DNA of 47,332 nucleotides from Alistipes sp. (GCA_017502025.1 JAFVVS010000128.1:1-47332); one strand, 5' to 3'; shown: positions 24,536-32,840, counted from the first letter of the stretch. Notes: generated by a model not told the origin, from the letters alone. Made by a program: numbers and translations.

Positions 24536-24611
24536 TTTGCATTTTGCATTCTCAACTCTCAACTCTCAACTCTCAACTACTCACTACTCTCTACTCACTC
24601 CTAACTACTCA
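24536..24611. repeat. Heptamer arrays at the 3-prime end of mntP
   Basis: GCATTTT/GCATTCT units are followed by CTCAACT heptamers (four copies) and CTCACTA / CTCCTAA variants running to the mntP TAG stop at 24612. Read on the minus strand, the order is stop codon, GAGTAG/TTAGGAG variants, then GTTGAGA units. TTAGCC-type heptamers also lie at 24364-24386 and near 24482. The 281-base gap 24331-24611 holds only a terminator and repeats. Confidence 0.85.
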
Positions 24612-25175
24612 CTAATAAAAGAGGTGTTCGACCAGGATTTTGGCACCGATAAGCACCAAAACGATGCCACCGAGGAGCTCGGCGCCGTGCTTGTAGCGGT
24701 TGCCGAAGATATTGCCGAGGTGCAAGCCAAAGGCGGAGAATAGAGCCGTAGTCACGCCGATAAAGGCTATTGCCGACCAAATATCGACCTTCAAGAACGC
24801 CAGCGACACGCCAATCGCCAACGCATCTATGCTTGTTGCGATAGCCAGCACAAGCATCGTCTTGAAGCGAAAGTCTGCTCCCGTTGCATCCTCCTCGTCG
24901 CCACCTGCGAGGGTGTCGTAAATCATCTTTCCGCCAATCAGAGCCAGCAGAGCAAAGGCTATCCAATGGTCGTAATGTTCGACTATCGATGCGAAGTTCG
25001 CCCCCAAAAAGTAGCCAACAACGGGCATCAGCGCCTGAAAACCGCCAAACCACAACGCCACCGATGCGTAGTGCTTCAGGCGCAGTTGTTGCGTAGCCAA
25101 GCCCTTAGCTATCGACACCGCAAATGCGTCCATCGACACTCCGATTGCAAGTAGTATGATATCCAAAAACGACAT
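24612..25175 (-). CDS. mntP: Manganese efflux pump MntP
   Basis: MntP (YebN) exports Mn2+ across the inner membrane. The 187-residue protein has six predicted helices in two related halves. Both hallmark motifs with the conserved Asp pair are present: AIGVSMDAFAVSIAKG in the first helix and IATSIDALAIGVSLAF in the fourth. The loop GGDEEDATGADFR is acidic. The start is 4 nt after the DUF721 stop, so it is the last gene of a recF-containing minus-strand run. No mntP riboswitch can precede it, because it has no leader of its own. Confidence 0.95.
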   Translation of the reverse strand: MSFLDIILLAIGVSMDAFAVSIAKGLATQQLRLKHYASVALWFGGFQALMPVVGYFLGANFASIVEHYDHWIAFALLALIGGKMIYDTLAGGDEEDATGADFRFKTMLVLAIATSIDALAIGVSLAFLKVDIWSAIAFIGVTTALFSAFGLHLGNIFGNRYKHGAELLGGIVLVLIGAKILVEHLFY

Positions 25176-25179
25176 ATCG

Positions 25180-25470
25180 CTATTGCACTACAACACTCTG
25201 CACGAGGTCGGTGCCGAGATTTTTGTTTATCGAGCGCACCAACGCCTCACGCTGCATCATCAACTCGCTACGCACGATGCTCGATGCAACATGGACATAG
25301 AGCGTACCTCGCACAAAGCGCACCTGACGAGTCGATGCCGCCACCACCTCGCCCGTAACCTCACGCCACACATGGGGCAGTGAGCCTTCGGCAATCTTGC
25401 GTGCCACATCGGGGCTCTTGAACAAAGAGTCCAACAGTGCGCCTATGGGTTGTGCTTTGGTGCGTTTCAT
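25180..25470 (-). CDS. DUF721 domain protein
   Basis: A 96-residue protein matching the DUF721 pattern: an N-terminal helix PIGALLDSLF, WREVTGEVVAAST, then the strands GTLYVHVASSIVRSELMMQREALVRSIN (position-wise). DUF721 genes often lie beside recF in Bacteroidetes and near dnaA/gyrB elsewhere; nucleic-acid-related function is suspected but unproven. It lies 6 nt after recF and 4 nt before mntP. Confidence 0.9.
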   Translation of the reverse strand: MKRTKAQPIGALLDSLFKSPDVARKIAEGSLPHVWREVTGEVVAASTRQVRFVRGTLYVHVASSIVRSELMMQREALVRSINKNLGTDLVQSVVVQ

Positions 25471-25476
25471 CGCCTA

Positions 25477-26568
25477 CTACTCCTTTAAGACCGTACCATA
25501 CGATACATTAAACAACTTATAGCTGCAATCCGCCTTGCCGAGGATATTTCCCATACGCTCGCCATTGCAGTCGGTGATAATCACCTGACCGAACTCGTCG
25601 CCCTTGACCAACTCGATAAGGCGTGATACTCGGCTCTCGTCGAGCTTATCGAACAAATCGTCGAGCAACAATATCGGTTTCTCGCCACACGCCTGCGCAA
25701 TAATGCGGTATTGAGCGAGTTTCAACGCTATCAAAAACGACTTCTGCTGACCTTGCGAGCCATATTTACGCAGTGCGAAGCCACCAATCGAGAAGCGCAA
25801 GTCATCTCGTTGCACTCCGCAGGTGGTGTAGCCCATAACCCTATCTCGCTCACGAGAGGCAAGGAGCAACTCCTCCAAAGTGGCGTTGTTCAGTTCCGAG
25901 CGATACTCCAACTCTACCTGCTCGTGGTCGTCAGACAATGCTCGGTAGTACTCGCACACCAACGGATAGAGCAACTCGGTAATCTCCAAACGGGCCTTAT
26001 GAATCTTTGCCGCTACGGGTGCCATCTGCGCATCGTAGATGCGGAGCATCTCCTCGTCGGAGCCGATTTTGAGGTAGCTGTTGCGGTTGGCGAGGGCGGT
26101 GTTGTAGCGCATTGCAGCGTCAAGATAGCTCTTGTCCAACTGCGAGATAAAGGAGTTTATGTAGCGACGGCGCTCCTCTGCCGAGTCGCTGATAAGCGAC
26201 GAATCGGCAGGCGATACGATAACCACCGGTACCAAGCCGATATGGTCAGCCAAACGCTCGTAGACCTTGTCGTTGCGCTTTACGACCTTTGCTGCACCAC
26301 GCTGATAGGAGCAAACCACTCGCTCGTGGCGGTCGCTGTCAGTGCGGTAGTCGCCCTCCAAGACAAAGAACTTCTCGCCGTGACGCACGCACTGCAAGTC
26401 GGTCATCGCCAACGCCGACTTACACATCGAGAGGTAATATACCGCATCGATGATATTGGTCTTGCAGGTGCCATTGTCACCCACGAAGCAGTTGAAGCCC
26501 TTGTCGAGCTCCAACTCCTCCTGTGCAAGATTCTTGAAGTTAAGTAACGAAAGTCGTGACAGATACAT
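25477..26568 (-). CDS. recF: DNA replication and repair protein RecF, with Cys in Walker A
   Basis: RecF is an SMC-like ATPase that helps load RecA at single-strand gaps. The 363-residue length and motif order fit: N-terminal LSRLSLLNFKNL, Walker A GDNGTCKT (30-37), YYLSMCKSAL, VVIVSPADSSLISDSAEERRRYIN, signature SQGQQKSFLIALKLAQY (starting from the Gly-Ser), Walker B ILLLDDLFDKLD. The glycine before the P-loop lysine, nearly invariant in GxxGxGKT, is Cys35 (codon TGC at 26466-26464). The start is set at 26568 because MYLSRL is the normal RecF N-terminus. The gene begins 19 nt after the BACON-LRR lipoprotein gene and is followed closely by DUF721 and mntP. Confidence 0.93.
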   Translation of the reverse strand: MYLSRLSLLNFKNLAQEELELDKGFNCFVGDNGTCKTNIIDAVYYLSMCKSALAMTDLQCVRHGEKFFVLEGDYRTDSDRHERVVCSYQRGAAKVVKRNDKVYERLADHIGLVPVVIVSPADSSLISDSAEERRRYINSFISQLDKSYLDAAMRYNTALANRNSYLKIGSDEEMLRIYDAQMAPVAAKIHKARLEITELLYPLVCEYYRALSDDHEQVELEYRSELNNATLEELLLASRERDRVMGYTTCGVQRDDLRFSIGGFALRKYGSQGQQKSFLIALKLAQYRIIAQACGEKPILLLDDLFDKLDESRVSRLIELVKGDEFGQVIITDCNGERMGNILGKADCSYKLFNVSYGTVLKE

Positions 26569-26587
26569 TTTTCGCCCGTGTGTTAAA

Positions 26588-29500
26588 TTAGTAACCGACA
26601 ATATAATCTGCGTAATCGCTCCAATACTGCGTCGTCTTGTATGTATCGACACGACTCGATGGAACTTTAATTGTAAGGTCTACAGTCTGCGAAATCGGGA
26701 ACATCTCCGTTGCACCTGTTGGCGGTGTAGAGGCTCCACAAGTGATGGTCAGAGCACCAGCAATACGATAAAATGCATTTTCACCGATAGACTTAATATA
26801 AGAGCCGAGATCGACCTCTGCCAACGCAACGCAACCGTAGAATGCTCTGCTGTTTATGTATAAACCACTGCTTATACTACTTGGGATAGTGAGCGTTGAG
26901 AGATTATGACAACCCTCAAACGCACTATCTCTTATGGTGATTTGATATCCGGCATCATTAAATTTGACACTTTCCAATGCGGTACAGCCTTTGAAGGCTT
27001 TTCTGCCGACCGACATAGCCGAATTATTCTGCGTACCTACTACAATCTGCTTGAGACTTGTGCAACCCTCGAATGCCGAGCTACCGATGGTGTTGGCAAA
27101 CTTGCCATCTGACAGGGATATGGTAGTGAGGTTTGTGCAACCATAGAATGCCCTTGTACCTACACTAATCGTATACGAATACGAGTACGAGTAGTGCGAT
27201 ATAGAGGTTAGTGCGGTACAACCCTCAAAAGCACTCTCTCCAATAGATGCCCTATAGAGGGAGGATATAGTTTGAAGTTTTTTACAGTTGCTAAATGCAC
27301 CTGAACCTATCAAAGAAAGGTTTCTCACTGTTTCAAGATTTGGGCAACCCTCAAAGGCAGAGCTGCCGACCTCTTTGCGGTTAGCAGATATAGATGTAAT
27401 GCTACTACAACCCTTAAAGCAGTGGTCCGGGAATGACTCTATACCCATAGTTTGTGCATCAATCTCGGTTACCTCACTGCCATCGAGATAGAGCGCAGCA
27501 TTTGCAATCGAAAGAGGATTGTAACAATCGTGTTTTATTTTGCACCACTTGGCAATATCCGAGATATCTACTCGTTTGAGCGAGCTACAACCAAAAAACG
27601 CCCCTGAATCTATGGCTGTCAAGGTAGATGGCAATGTTATGCGTGCAAGCGATGAACAACCTTCAAAGGTAGAGCCCCCAATAGTTTTAACACCTTCCGG
27701 AATGGCTATCTCTTTTAGCGCAGTACAATTATAGAATGCACTGCTTCCAATCGTACGGACCTTAGCAGGAATCTCTATGCTTTGGAGTGCTGGGCAATAA
27801 CGGAATGCATTACCGCCAATCTCTCTTAAATTAGATGGCATCGTAATAGTTTCCAACTTATCGCAAGAGTAGAATGCATCATCTCCGATACTCTCAACAC
27901 CATCTGGAAGTGTCACGCTTGTAAGACGGTCACAATTACTAAAAGTGTAACTCTTTATAGCCTTTACACCCTCCGGGATAACAATATCCGTGATATAATC
28001 ACAATTAGTAAAAGCACCCTCGCCTATTTCGGTTACTGACGATGGGATGTTAAACGCAGATGTTGCACAATCCTGAAATGCGTAGTCTCCAATACGCTCC
28101 AAACCCTCCGGAAGGGAGATGGTGAAACCGTCATTGTAGTAGCAGCCCCTAAACGCAGCATTTCCGATGCTTTTAACAGTCGAAGGGAGATATACTGCGG
28201 TCGCACTCATCCACACGCTGTATGATGTCAGCTCTTGGTCTGTCAGCGCAGTCATTGTGCCATTGAAGGATACTCTACCCTCACCCCTCTTATCATCGAA
28301 GGTGTGCTCGGCAATCGGCACATCAAACAGATCGTCTGTCAGATTGAGCATCTGCGAACTCTCGTAATATAGCTCTCCTGCGCTACCCTGAACGACCGTC
28401 AATGTAGCATTAACATTACTGTCGCCATTAACTTCAAGAGTTATGGTCGCAGTGCGTCGCTCGTTCGATGTGTTAGGCTGAACACTAAATTGCAAGTATT
28501 GTGAAGTGGAGATATTACCGTCACCACTCGTCTTGCTAATTGTCAGCCAAGTGGCATCGGTCGAAGCCACCCACGCATTTTCCGACAAGAATCTAACAGA
28601 ATAGTTACCTGCCATATTGCTTACCGAATAGTCCGCCGTGTCGTAGAAATGGAGCTCCGGACGGCCGGTCTGCTTTATCGTTACGGTAAGTTTTTTGTTG
28701 GTATATCCCGACTCCGTGCATTGGATTACTATTTCGGCACTTCTATCAATCTCCGACATATTCTCCTTGATGGTTGGGCGGAGATTGATGTATCCTGGTG
28801 TATATTTATCGGAAGATGTGTATTGAGCGGTTTCCAACTCTATCCAATCGGCTTTGCAAGTAGCCTCCCAAGAGAGAGATGAGGAGACAGATAAAGAGTA
28901 ATTACTTATTCCTTTGTAGCCAAACCCGACCTCTGTTTTGCTTACTCTCCACACAATGTTCCACTTCAACTGCTTTACTTCGATATAATAATTTTGACCT
29001 GCGCCGTTAGCTTCGCTGTTAATGGTAATACGAGCAGTTCGATCCCATTCATTAGGGTTAGGAGCAATGGTCATTCCGATGGTTACATATGCATCGCCAT
29101 TGCCCTTGCCGCTATAACTGCTCTTGTTGTTTAACTTTATCCAATCAGCAGATGAACTAGCCTTAAAATCGGCATTCGACTTCACATAAAGTGAAACTGT
29201 TTTGCCTTCGTCAGGGGCTGTATATGATTGGGTATTATTCTCTTTCTCGATATAAGCACTGATGGTTGGGCGACCTCCACCCTGCGTTACGGTAACGCTC
29301 TTGCTGTACGACATACCACCTGCAAACCTTGGGTCGTTGGCAGTCAAAGTAAGCTTGCCGGTACGCTCGGTGACGGTTGGGTTGGCGGTGGTGGTGATGG
29401 TGAATGTTCCCCTCGAATCGCCGTCAAAGCTACTCGGTACGACTATCCAATCGCAGTCGGTAGACATCTCGACTCTCGACAATGCGTTATAACTAACAGT

Positions 29501-29647
29501 GAAAGAGTTGTTATCGACACCCTTAATATAGACTCTCTCCGGCGAAATGAGCACAAGTGGCTCGTAATCGACCACCTCCTGATACTCCGAGCAAGCGGTT
29601 GCAACCATTGCAACCATACCTATAATAAATGTAAATATCTTTTTCAT
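26588..29647 (-). CDS. BACON-domain lipoprotein with BspA-type leucine-rich repeats
   Basis: A 1019-residue surface lipoprotein. A signal peptide ends in VATAC (Cys19). Four BACON-like domains follow (about 40-125, 130-230, 232-330, 335-425), each with the hallmark DW or TW turn (CDWIVV, ADWIKL, ADWIEL, ATWLTI) and a closing V-T-Q-G-type strand; these often bind mucin or glycans. From about 470 to the end are many LRR_5 (BspA-like) repeats of about 23 residues with the IxxxAFxGCxxLxxIxIP pattern. BspA proteins mediate adhesion to host or partner cells. Position is unusual: 15 nt after a TolA-like barrel protein and 19 nt before recF, all on the same strand. Confidence 0.93.
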   Translation of the reverse strand: MKKIFTFIIGMVAMVATACSEYQEVVDYEPLVLISPERVYIKGVDNNSFTVSYNALSRVEMSTDCDWIVVPSSFDGDSRGTFTITTTANPTVTERTGKLTLTANDPRFAGGMSYSKSVTVTQGGGRPTISAYIEKENNTQSYTAPDEGKTVSLYVKSNADFKASSSADWIKLNNKSSYSGKGNGDAYVTIGMTIAPNPNEWDRTARITINSEANGAGQNYYIEVKQLKWNIVWRVSKTEVGFGYKGISNYSLSVSSSLSWEATCKADWIELETAQYTSSDKYTPGYINLRPTIKENMSEIDRSAEIVIQCTESGYTNKKLTVTIKQTGRPELHFYDTADYSVSNMAGNYSVRFLSENAWVASTDATWLTISKTSGDGNISTSQYLQFSVQPNTSNERRTATITLEVNGDSNVNATLTVVQGSAGELYYESSQMLNLTDDLFDVPIAEHTFDDKRGEGRVSFNGTMTALTDQELTSYSVWMSATAVYLPSTVKSIGNAAFRGCYYNDGFTISLPEGLERIGDYAFQDCATSAFNIPSSVTEIGEGAFTNCDYITDIVIPEGVKAIKSYTFSNCDRLTSVTLPDGVESIGDDAFYSCDKLETITMPSNLREIGGNAFRYCPALQSIEIPAKVRTIGSSAFYNCTALKEIAIPEGVKTIGGSTFEGCSSLARITLPSTLTAIDSGAFFGCSSLKRVDISDIAKWCKIKHDCYNPLSIANAALYLDGSEVTEIDAQTMGIESFPDHCFKGCSSITSISANRKEVGSSAFEGCPNLETVRNLSLIGSGAFSNCKKLQTISSLYRASIGESAFEGCTALTSISHYSYSYSYTISVGTRAFYGCTNLTTISLSDGKFANTIGSSAFEGCTSLKQIVVGTQNNSAMSVGRKAFKGCTALESVKFNDAGYQITIRDSAFEGCHNLSTLTIPSSISSGLYINSRAFYGCVALAEVDLGSYIKSIGENAFYRIAGALTITCGASTPPTGATEMFPISQTVDLTIKVPSSRVDTYKTTQYWSDYADYIVGY

Positions 29648-29662
29648 TCTTTTTGTGCGCTA

Positions 29663-31129
29663 TTAGAAGGTGAAACCAAGGTGAAGATCTATGCCCCAAC
29701 CCAATCCACTGCCAAATGTAGCGGTCATAGGGGTGACTTCAATTATTTCAGGTCGTTGGAAGAGTGTTGCTCCCACTGCCACATAGACGGAGTGCTTCGG
29801 ATTGATGCGGAAATCGACTCCCAACTGTGGATTGACAAATATGGCACTTGTCTTATACTTTACTATCTGGTCGAAGGCAACAAGAATCTCTCGTCTGGTG
29901 GAGAACTGATAACCTGCCGACAACGCAAAGAAAGGCGAACAACGGTTGTTTATAAAGTTGGTGCGCAAGTAGGCATATACCGGAACATTCCACGAATTAG
30001 GCGACAACTGCTGCTCTCGGCGATCCCATTCGTAAGTCTGTGCGAGGTTGATACCCGTACCCACACCGAAGAATATGCAGTTGTTGGCTTGGTAACCACC
30101 AATATAGTGCAGACCTCCGCTCATCATAAGCGAATAGGAGTCTATCGCCCACGAAGCATCGACATAAGAGCGATAACCCTTCAATGAAGCCTCCTTCCAC
30201 TTGGCAGCTCTCTTCTCTCGCTCCGCCTTCAAAGCCTGCTTTTTTGCGAGTTCAGCCTCCCTCTTCGCCTGCTCTTGTGCCGACTTTTCGAGGCGTGCAG
30301 CATCTGCTTGGGTATTAGCTACACCCTGCGTTTGTTGTTGCTGTTGCAGGGTCGCCAGGCGTGCCTGTTCTGCGGCTGCTCTCTCTGCTGCCGCCCTCTC
30401 TGCCGCAAGGCGCTTCTCCTCCTCCGCCTTAGCCTTTGCCTCGGCTGCCAGACGGGCTTTCTCCGCCTTCTCGGCTGCTGCCTTCTCGGCCGCTATGCGC
30501 TTCTCCTCGGCGATGCGAGCCTTCTCCTCGGCTGCACGCTTTGCCGCCTCTGCCTTTTCGGCGGCTGCCTTCTCAGCTGCAATGCGTTTCTCCTCCTCGG
30601 CTTTTGCCTTTGCCTCGGCTGCCAAACGGTCACGCTCTGCCTTCTCCGCTGCTGCCTTCTCGGCTGCTATGCGACGCTCCTCCTCGATGCGTTTGCGCTC
30701 CTCGGCCTCCAAACGAGCCTTCTCGGCTGCCTCTGCCGCCAATCGAGCCGCCTCAGCCTCCTCGGCTAAACGAGCCTTCTCCGCCTCGGCTGCTTTGCGA
30801 GCCTCCTCCTCGGCCTTTGCCTTATTCTCGGCATATTTCTTATCCACTTGGAGTCGTACAATCAGGTAAGAGCCATCTATCTCGACTTGTACCGAGAGGT
30901 AGCCCTCCTTGCTCACCTCGATAAACTTGGCATAGGGCGAAACCGTAATATTGAAGGTTCCGTCTGCCCCCGTAGATGCGCTACTGTTGAAACCAACGGC
31001 GGTGAGTTTTGCCTCCGCCATAGGGACTCCGTTATTGTCGAATACAATACCCTGCGCCGAGCGGGTATTCTGCGCCAAAAGAGCCAATGGCATAAAACAA
31101 CATACTAAAAAGAGGAATATTCGCTTCAT
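29663..31129 (-). CDS. CarboxypepD-reg / TolA-like rod / beta-barrel protein
   Basis: A 488-residue exported protein in three parts. After a signal peptide (cleavage near LLAQN) residues about 22-95 form a carboxypeptidase-regulatory-like beta-sandwich (AQGIVFDNNGVPMAEAKLTAVG, read in two pieces). Residues about 95-335 are an uninterrupted Ala/Glu/Lys/Arg helix with AEKAAAEKAE-type units and a QQQQQ stretch, closely resembling the TolA stalk. The C-terminal 150 residues are a small outer-membrane barrel ending in GFTF. The start is placed at 31129 (MKRIFLFLV); the frame is open for ten codons upstream. A TATCTTTG box lies 27 nt ahead. A periplasm-spanning tether from barrel to inner layer is inferred. 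Confidence 0.85.
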   Translation of the reverse strand: MKRIFLFLVCCFMPLALLAQNTRSAQGIVFDNNGVPMAEAKLTAVGFNSSASTGADGTFNITVSPYAKFIEVSKEGYLSVQVEIDGSYLIVRLQVDKKYAENKAKAEEEARKAAEAEKARLAEEAEAARLAAEAAEKARLEAEERKRIEEERRIAAEKAAAEKAERDRLAAEAKAKAEEEKRIAAEKAAAEKAEAAKRAAEEKARIAEEKRIAAEKAAAEKAEKARLAAEAKAKAEEEKRLAAERAAAERAAAEQARLATLQQQQQTQGVANTQADAARLEKSAQEQAKREAELAKKQALKAEREKRAAKWKEASLKGYRSYVDASWAIDSYSLMMSGGLHYIGGYQANNCIFFGVGTGINLAQTYEWDRREQQLSPNSWNVPVYAYLRTNFINNRCSPFFALSAGYQFSTRREILVAFDQIVKYKTSAIFVNPQLGVDFRINPKHSVYVAVGATLFQRPEIIEVTPMTATFGSGLGWGIDLHLGFTF

Positions 31130-31156
31130 CTGCTTTTCAAAAATATAACATTCACG

Positions 31157-31164
31157 CAAAGATA
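31157..31164 (-). promoter_or_regulatory. -7 box for the TolA-like / LRR / recF / mntP run
   Basis: TATCTTTG on the minus strand (31164 to 31157), 27 nt from the ATG at 31129. The five downstream minus-strand genes have gaps of 15, 19, 6 and 4 nt with no terminator seen between them. Confidence 0.55.
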
Positions 31165-31278
31165 GGAAAAATTTAGCAATTCACATATTTATGTGACACA
31201 AATAGAGAGCAATCGAAGAATAATTTGAGATTGCACAAAAAATTTTGTAAAAATTGTGGTTTATTGCACAAAAAATTG

Positions 31279-31286
31279 TATTTTTG
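31279..31286 (+). promoter_or_regulatory. -7 box for the TPR protein gene
   Basis: TATTTTTG fits TAnnTTTG; a TTG at 31254-31256 lies 22 nt upstream. The leader would be about 60 nt. Confidence 0.5.
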
Positions 31287-31349
31287 TGAATTGTAAAGGG
31301 TTTTGCGCCCCGAAATCGAGAAATTATAAACTAAAAAACGAATACAATT

Positions 31350-32027
31350 ATGACAAAGAAAATCGAAAATCAGGAGGAGATTGTTGTTGCCGAGGCAGTC
31401 AGCAAGACCGAGAAGTTTTTTGAGGAGAACGGCAAGAAGGTGATTATCGCCATCGTTGCTCTCTTGCTCCTCGTTGCAGGTGGTTACGCCTACAAGTATT
31501 TGGTAATGGACAAGAACGAGGTTGCCGCAGCCGAGATGATCGTTGCTGCACAGGACAACTTCGCAGGCGAGACTCCAAACTACGACCTCGCACTCAATGG
31601 CGACGAGGCCGGCGCAGGTTTCCTCGCAGTAGCCGAGCAGTATGGCTCGACCAAGGCCGGTAACCTCGCAAAGCACTATGCAGGTATCTGCTACCTCCAC
31701 CTTGGCGACTTGGAGAAGGCTGCCGAGTACCTCGCAAAGTATAAGGCTGTTCGTGGCTTGGCTGCTGAGGTTGTAAATGCACAGAACCTCGGTTTGCAGG
31801 GCGATGTAGCAGTTGAGTTGGGCGACTATGCTAAGGCTGCAAAGTTCTTCGCAAAGGCTGTTAAGGCTTCGGAGAACAACTTCACCGCTCCGCTCTACCT
31901 CTACAAGCAGGGCTTGGCTCTCGCAGCAGCAGGCAAGGCAGAGGAGGCAAAGGCTTGCTACAAGGCTATCACCGAGCAGTATCCTAACTCGGTTGAGGCT
32001 CGTGATGCAGAGAAGCTCCTCTACTAA
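31350..32027 (+). CDS. Membrane-anchored tetratricopeptide repeat protein
   Basis: A 225-residue protein: an acidic cytosolic start, one membrane helix (about 30-52, VIIAIVALLLLVAGGYAYKYL), then a periplasmic region of TPR helices (NLAKHYAGICYLHLGDLEKAAEYL, LQGDVAVELGDYAKAAKFFAKA, LYKQGLALAAAGKAEEAKACY, each read in parts). The layout resembles YfgM/ancillary SecYEG-translocon proteins. In Bacteroidetes such a gene often precedes ribH, and here it precedes a degenerate lumazine-synthase-like gene. It is divergent from the TolA-like gene and is followed by a hairpin terminator. Confidence 0.88.
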   Translation: MTKKIENQEEIVVAEAVSKTEKFFEENGKKVIIAIVALLLLVAGGYAYKYLVMDKNEVAAAEMIVAAQDNFAGETPNYDLALNGDEAGAGFLAVAEQYGSTKAGNLAKHYAGICYLHLGDLEKAAEYLAKYKAVRGLAAEVVNAQNLGLQGDVAVELGDYAKAAKFFAKAVKASENNFTAPLYLYKQGLALAAAGKAEEAKACYKAITEQYPNSVEARDAEKLLY

Positions 32028-32052
32028 AAAGTTGTTTCGACGAATCATATAG

Positions 32053-32076
32053 GGCAGTCTTCGTGGCTGCCTTTTT
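32053..32076 (+). terminator. Terminator of the TPR gene
   Basis: GGCAG (32053-32057) pairs with CTGCC (32067-32071), followed by five T. Confidence 0.75.
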
Positions 32077-32183
32077 AGTAGTTAGAAGTTAGGAGTTAGA
32101 AGTTAGGAGTTAGGAGTTAGAAGTTAGAAGTTAGGAGTTAGGAGTTTTAACTCTTTCGTCTCTCGTCTTTCGTCTCTCGTCTT
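32077..32183. repeat. GTTAGAA/GTTAGGA heptamers and a CGTCTTT/CGTCTCT heptamer array
   Basis: About ten GTTAGAA or GTTAGGA units (about 32079-32146), then CTTTCGT/CTCTCGT units (32151-32180) that end 10 nt before the next start codon. The array fills the space between a terminator and the next gene. Confidence 0.85.
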
Positions 32184-32193
32184 ATTTTTACTT

Positions 32194-32586
32194 ATGATTG
32201 CAATTTCAGACATAAAGGTTGGTGTGATTGCGCTCGAAGGCTCGAAGCACGAGTTCGAGGCGTTGCAAGGGCTTGCGCTGTGCGGTGTCAAGCGTGAAAA
32301 CATCGAGGTTAAGCATATCCCTTCGGCTTCGAAAGCGGCGTTGATGACCCTCTTCTTTGCAGAATATACCGAGGTCGACTGTGTATATATCGCTCTGCCC
32401 GAAGGGTTGGAGGAGGTGCGTGAGCGACTCGCAGAGTTGGAGTTGCAGTGCCGTATGCCGATAGGTACATCGCTCCGAGGTTTCGAGGATATTGGCGATA
32501 TGCTCCGTATGGTGCAACTCCAAAGCGAGATGGTCGCCAAGGCCGATATGGAGATGCGTGGCGGAGGAAATTTTCGTCTGAACTAA
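32194..32586 (+). CDS. Degenerate lumazine-synthase-like protein
   Basis: A 130-residue protein. GVKRENIEVKHIPSASKAAL lines up with the segment of 6,7-dimethyl-8-ribityllumazine synthase usually written as G-x-x-x-ENI-x-V-x-x-VPG-x-F-E-L, and TEVDCVYIALP with its following V-DAVI-x-LG strand. The catalytic stretch RGDTxHFD and the GxFE substrate loop are absent: the GSFE position reads SASK. It also lacks about 30 residues of normal length. It follows a TPR gene, the normal neighbour of ribH in Bacteroidetes. It could therefore be a ribH relic kept for another role, or an unrelated protein; an intact, evenly biased reading frame argues against a decaying pseudogene. Confidence 0.6.
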   Translation: MIAISDIKVGVIALEGSKHEFEALQGLALCGVKRENIEVKHIPSASKAALMTLFFAEYTEVDCVYIALPEGLEEVRERLAELELQCRMPIGTSLRGFEDIGDMLRMVQLQSEMVAKADMEMRGGGNFRLN

Positions 32587-32596
32587 CTCCCCATAT

Positions 32597-32636
32597 AAGA
32601 GTGTGTCCAAAAAGTTTTTTAGACACACTCTTTTTG
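32597..32636 (+). terminator. Terminator of the lumazine-synthase-like gene
   Basis: AAGAGTGTGTC (32597-32607) pairs with GACACACTCTT (32622-32632), followed by T. Confidence 0.85.
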
Positions 32637-32639
32637 TCG

Positions 32640-32840
32640 GAAGTTGTATAACAAGAGGGATTTCAAGGCTTAAACCTTCTTCGAAGGCTTTTGGTTGCTG
32701 CGGCTCGGCAAAACAAATTGGTTTGTTCTGCACTCTCCTTAATCGCAACCTTGCGTAGCCCGAAAAAGCGGAGTTTACTAGGCGTAAATGAGCATTTTGA
32801 GGGCAAGCGTAACGCAGAAATCACCTTGTTAGACAGCTTC
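32640..32840. mobile_element. MITE-like element with 24-25 bp terminal inverted repeats
   Basis: The left end (32640-32664, GAAGTTGTATAACAAG then AGGGATTTC) and right end (32817-32840, reverse complement GAAGCTGTCTAACAAG then GTGATTTC) match at about 20 of 24 positions. The 200-bp interior has no coding frame but several small hairpins (CCTTC/GAAGG at 32675-32687; AACAAA/TTTGTT at 32712-32727; GTTTAC/GTAAAT near 32774-32789). No clear target duplication was seen. The 382-base gap 32587-32968 holds a terminator, this element and the ferritin promoter. Confidence 0.6.

Noticed and set aside
24612-25175. mntP riboswitch
   Set aside because: mntP begins 4 nt after the DUF721 stop, so there is no untranslated leader in which a riboswitch could sit.
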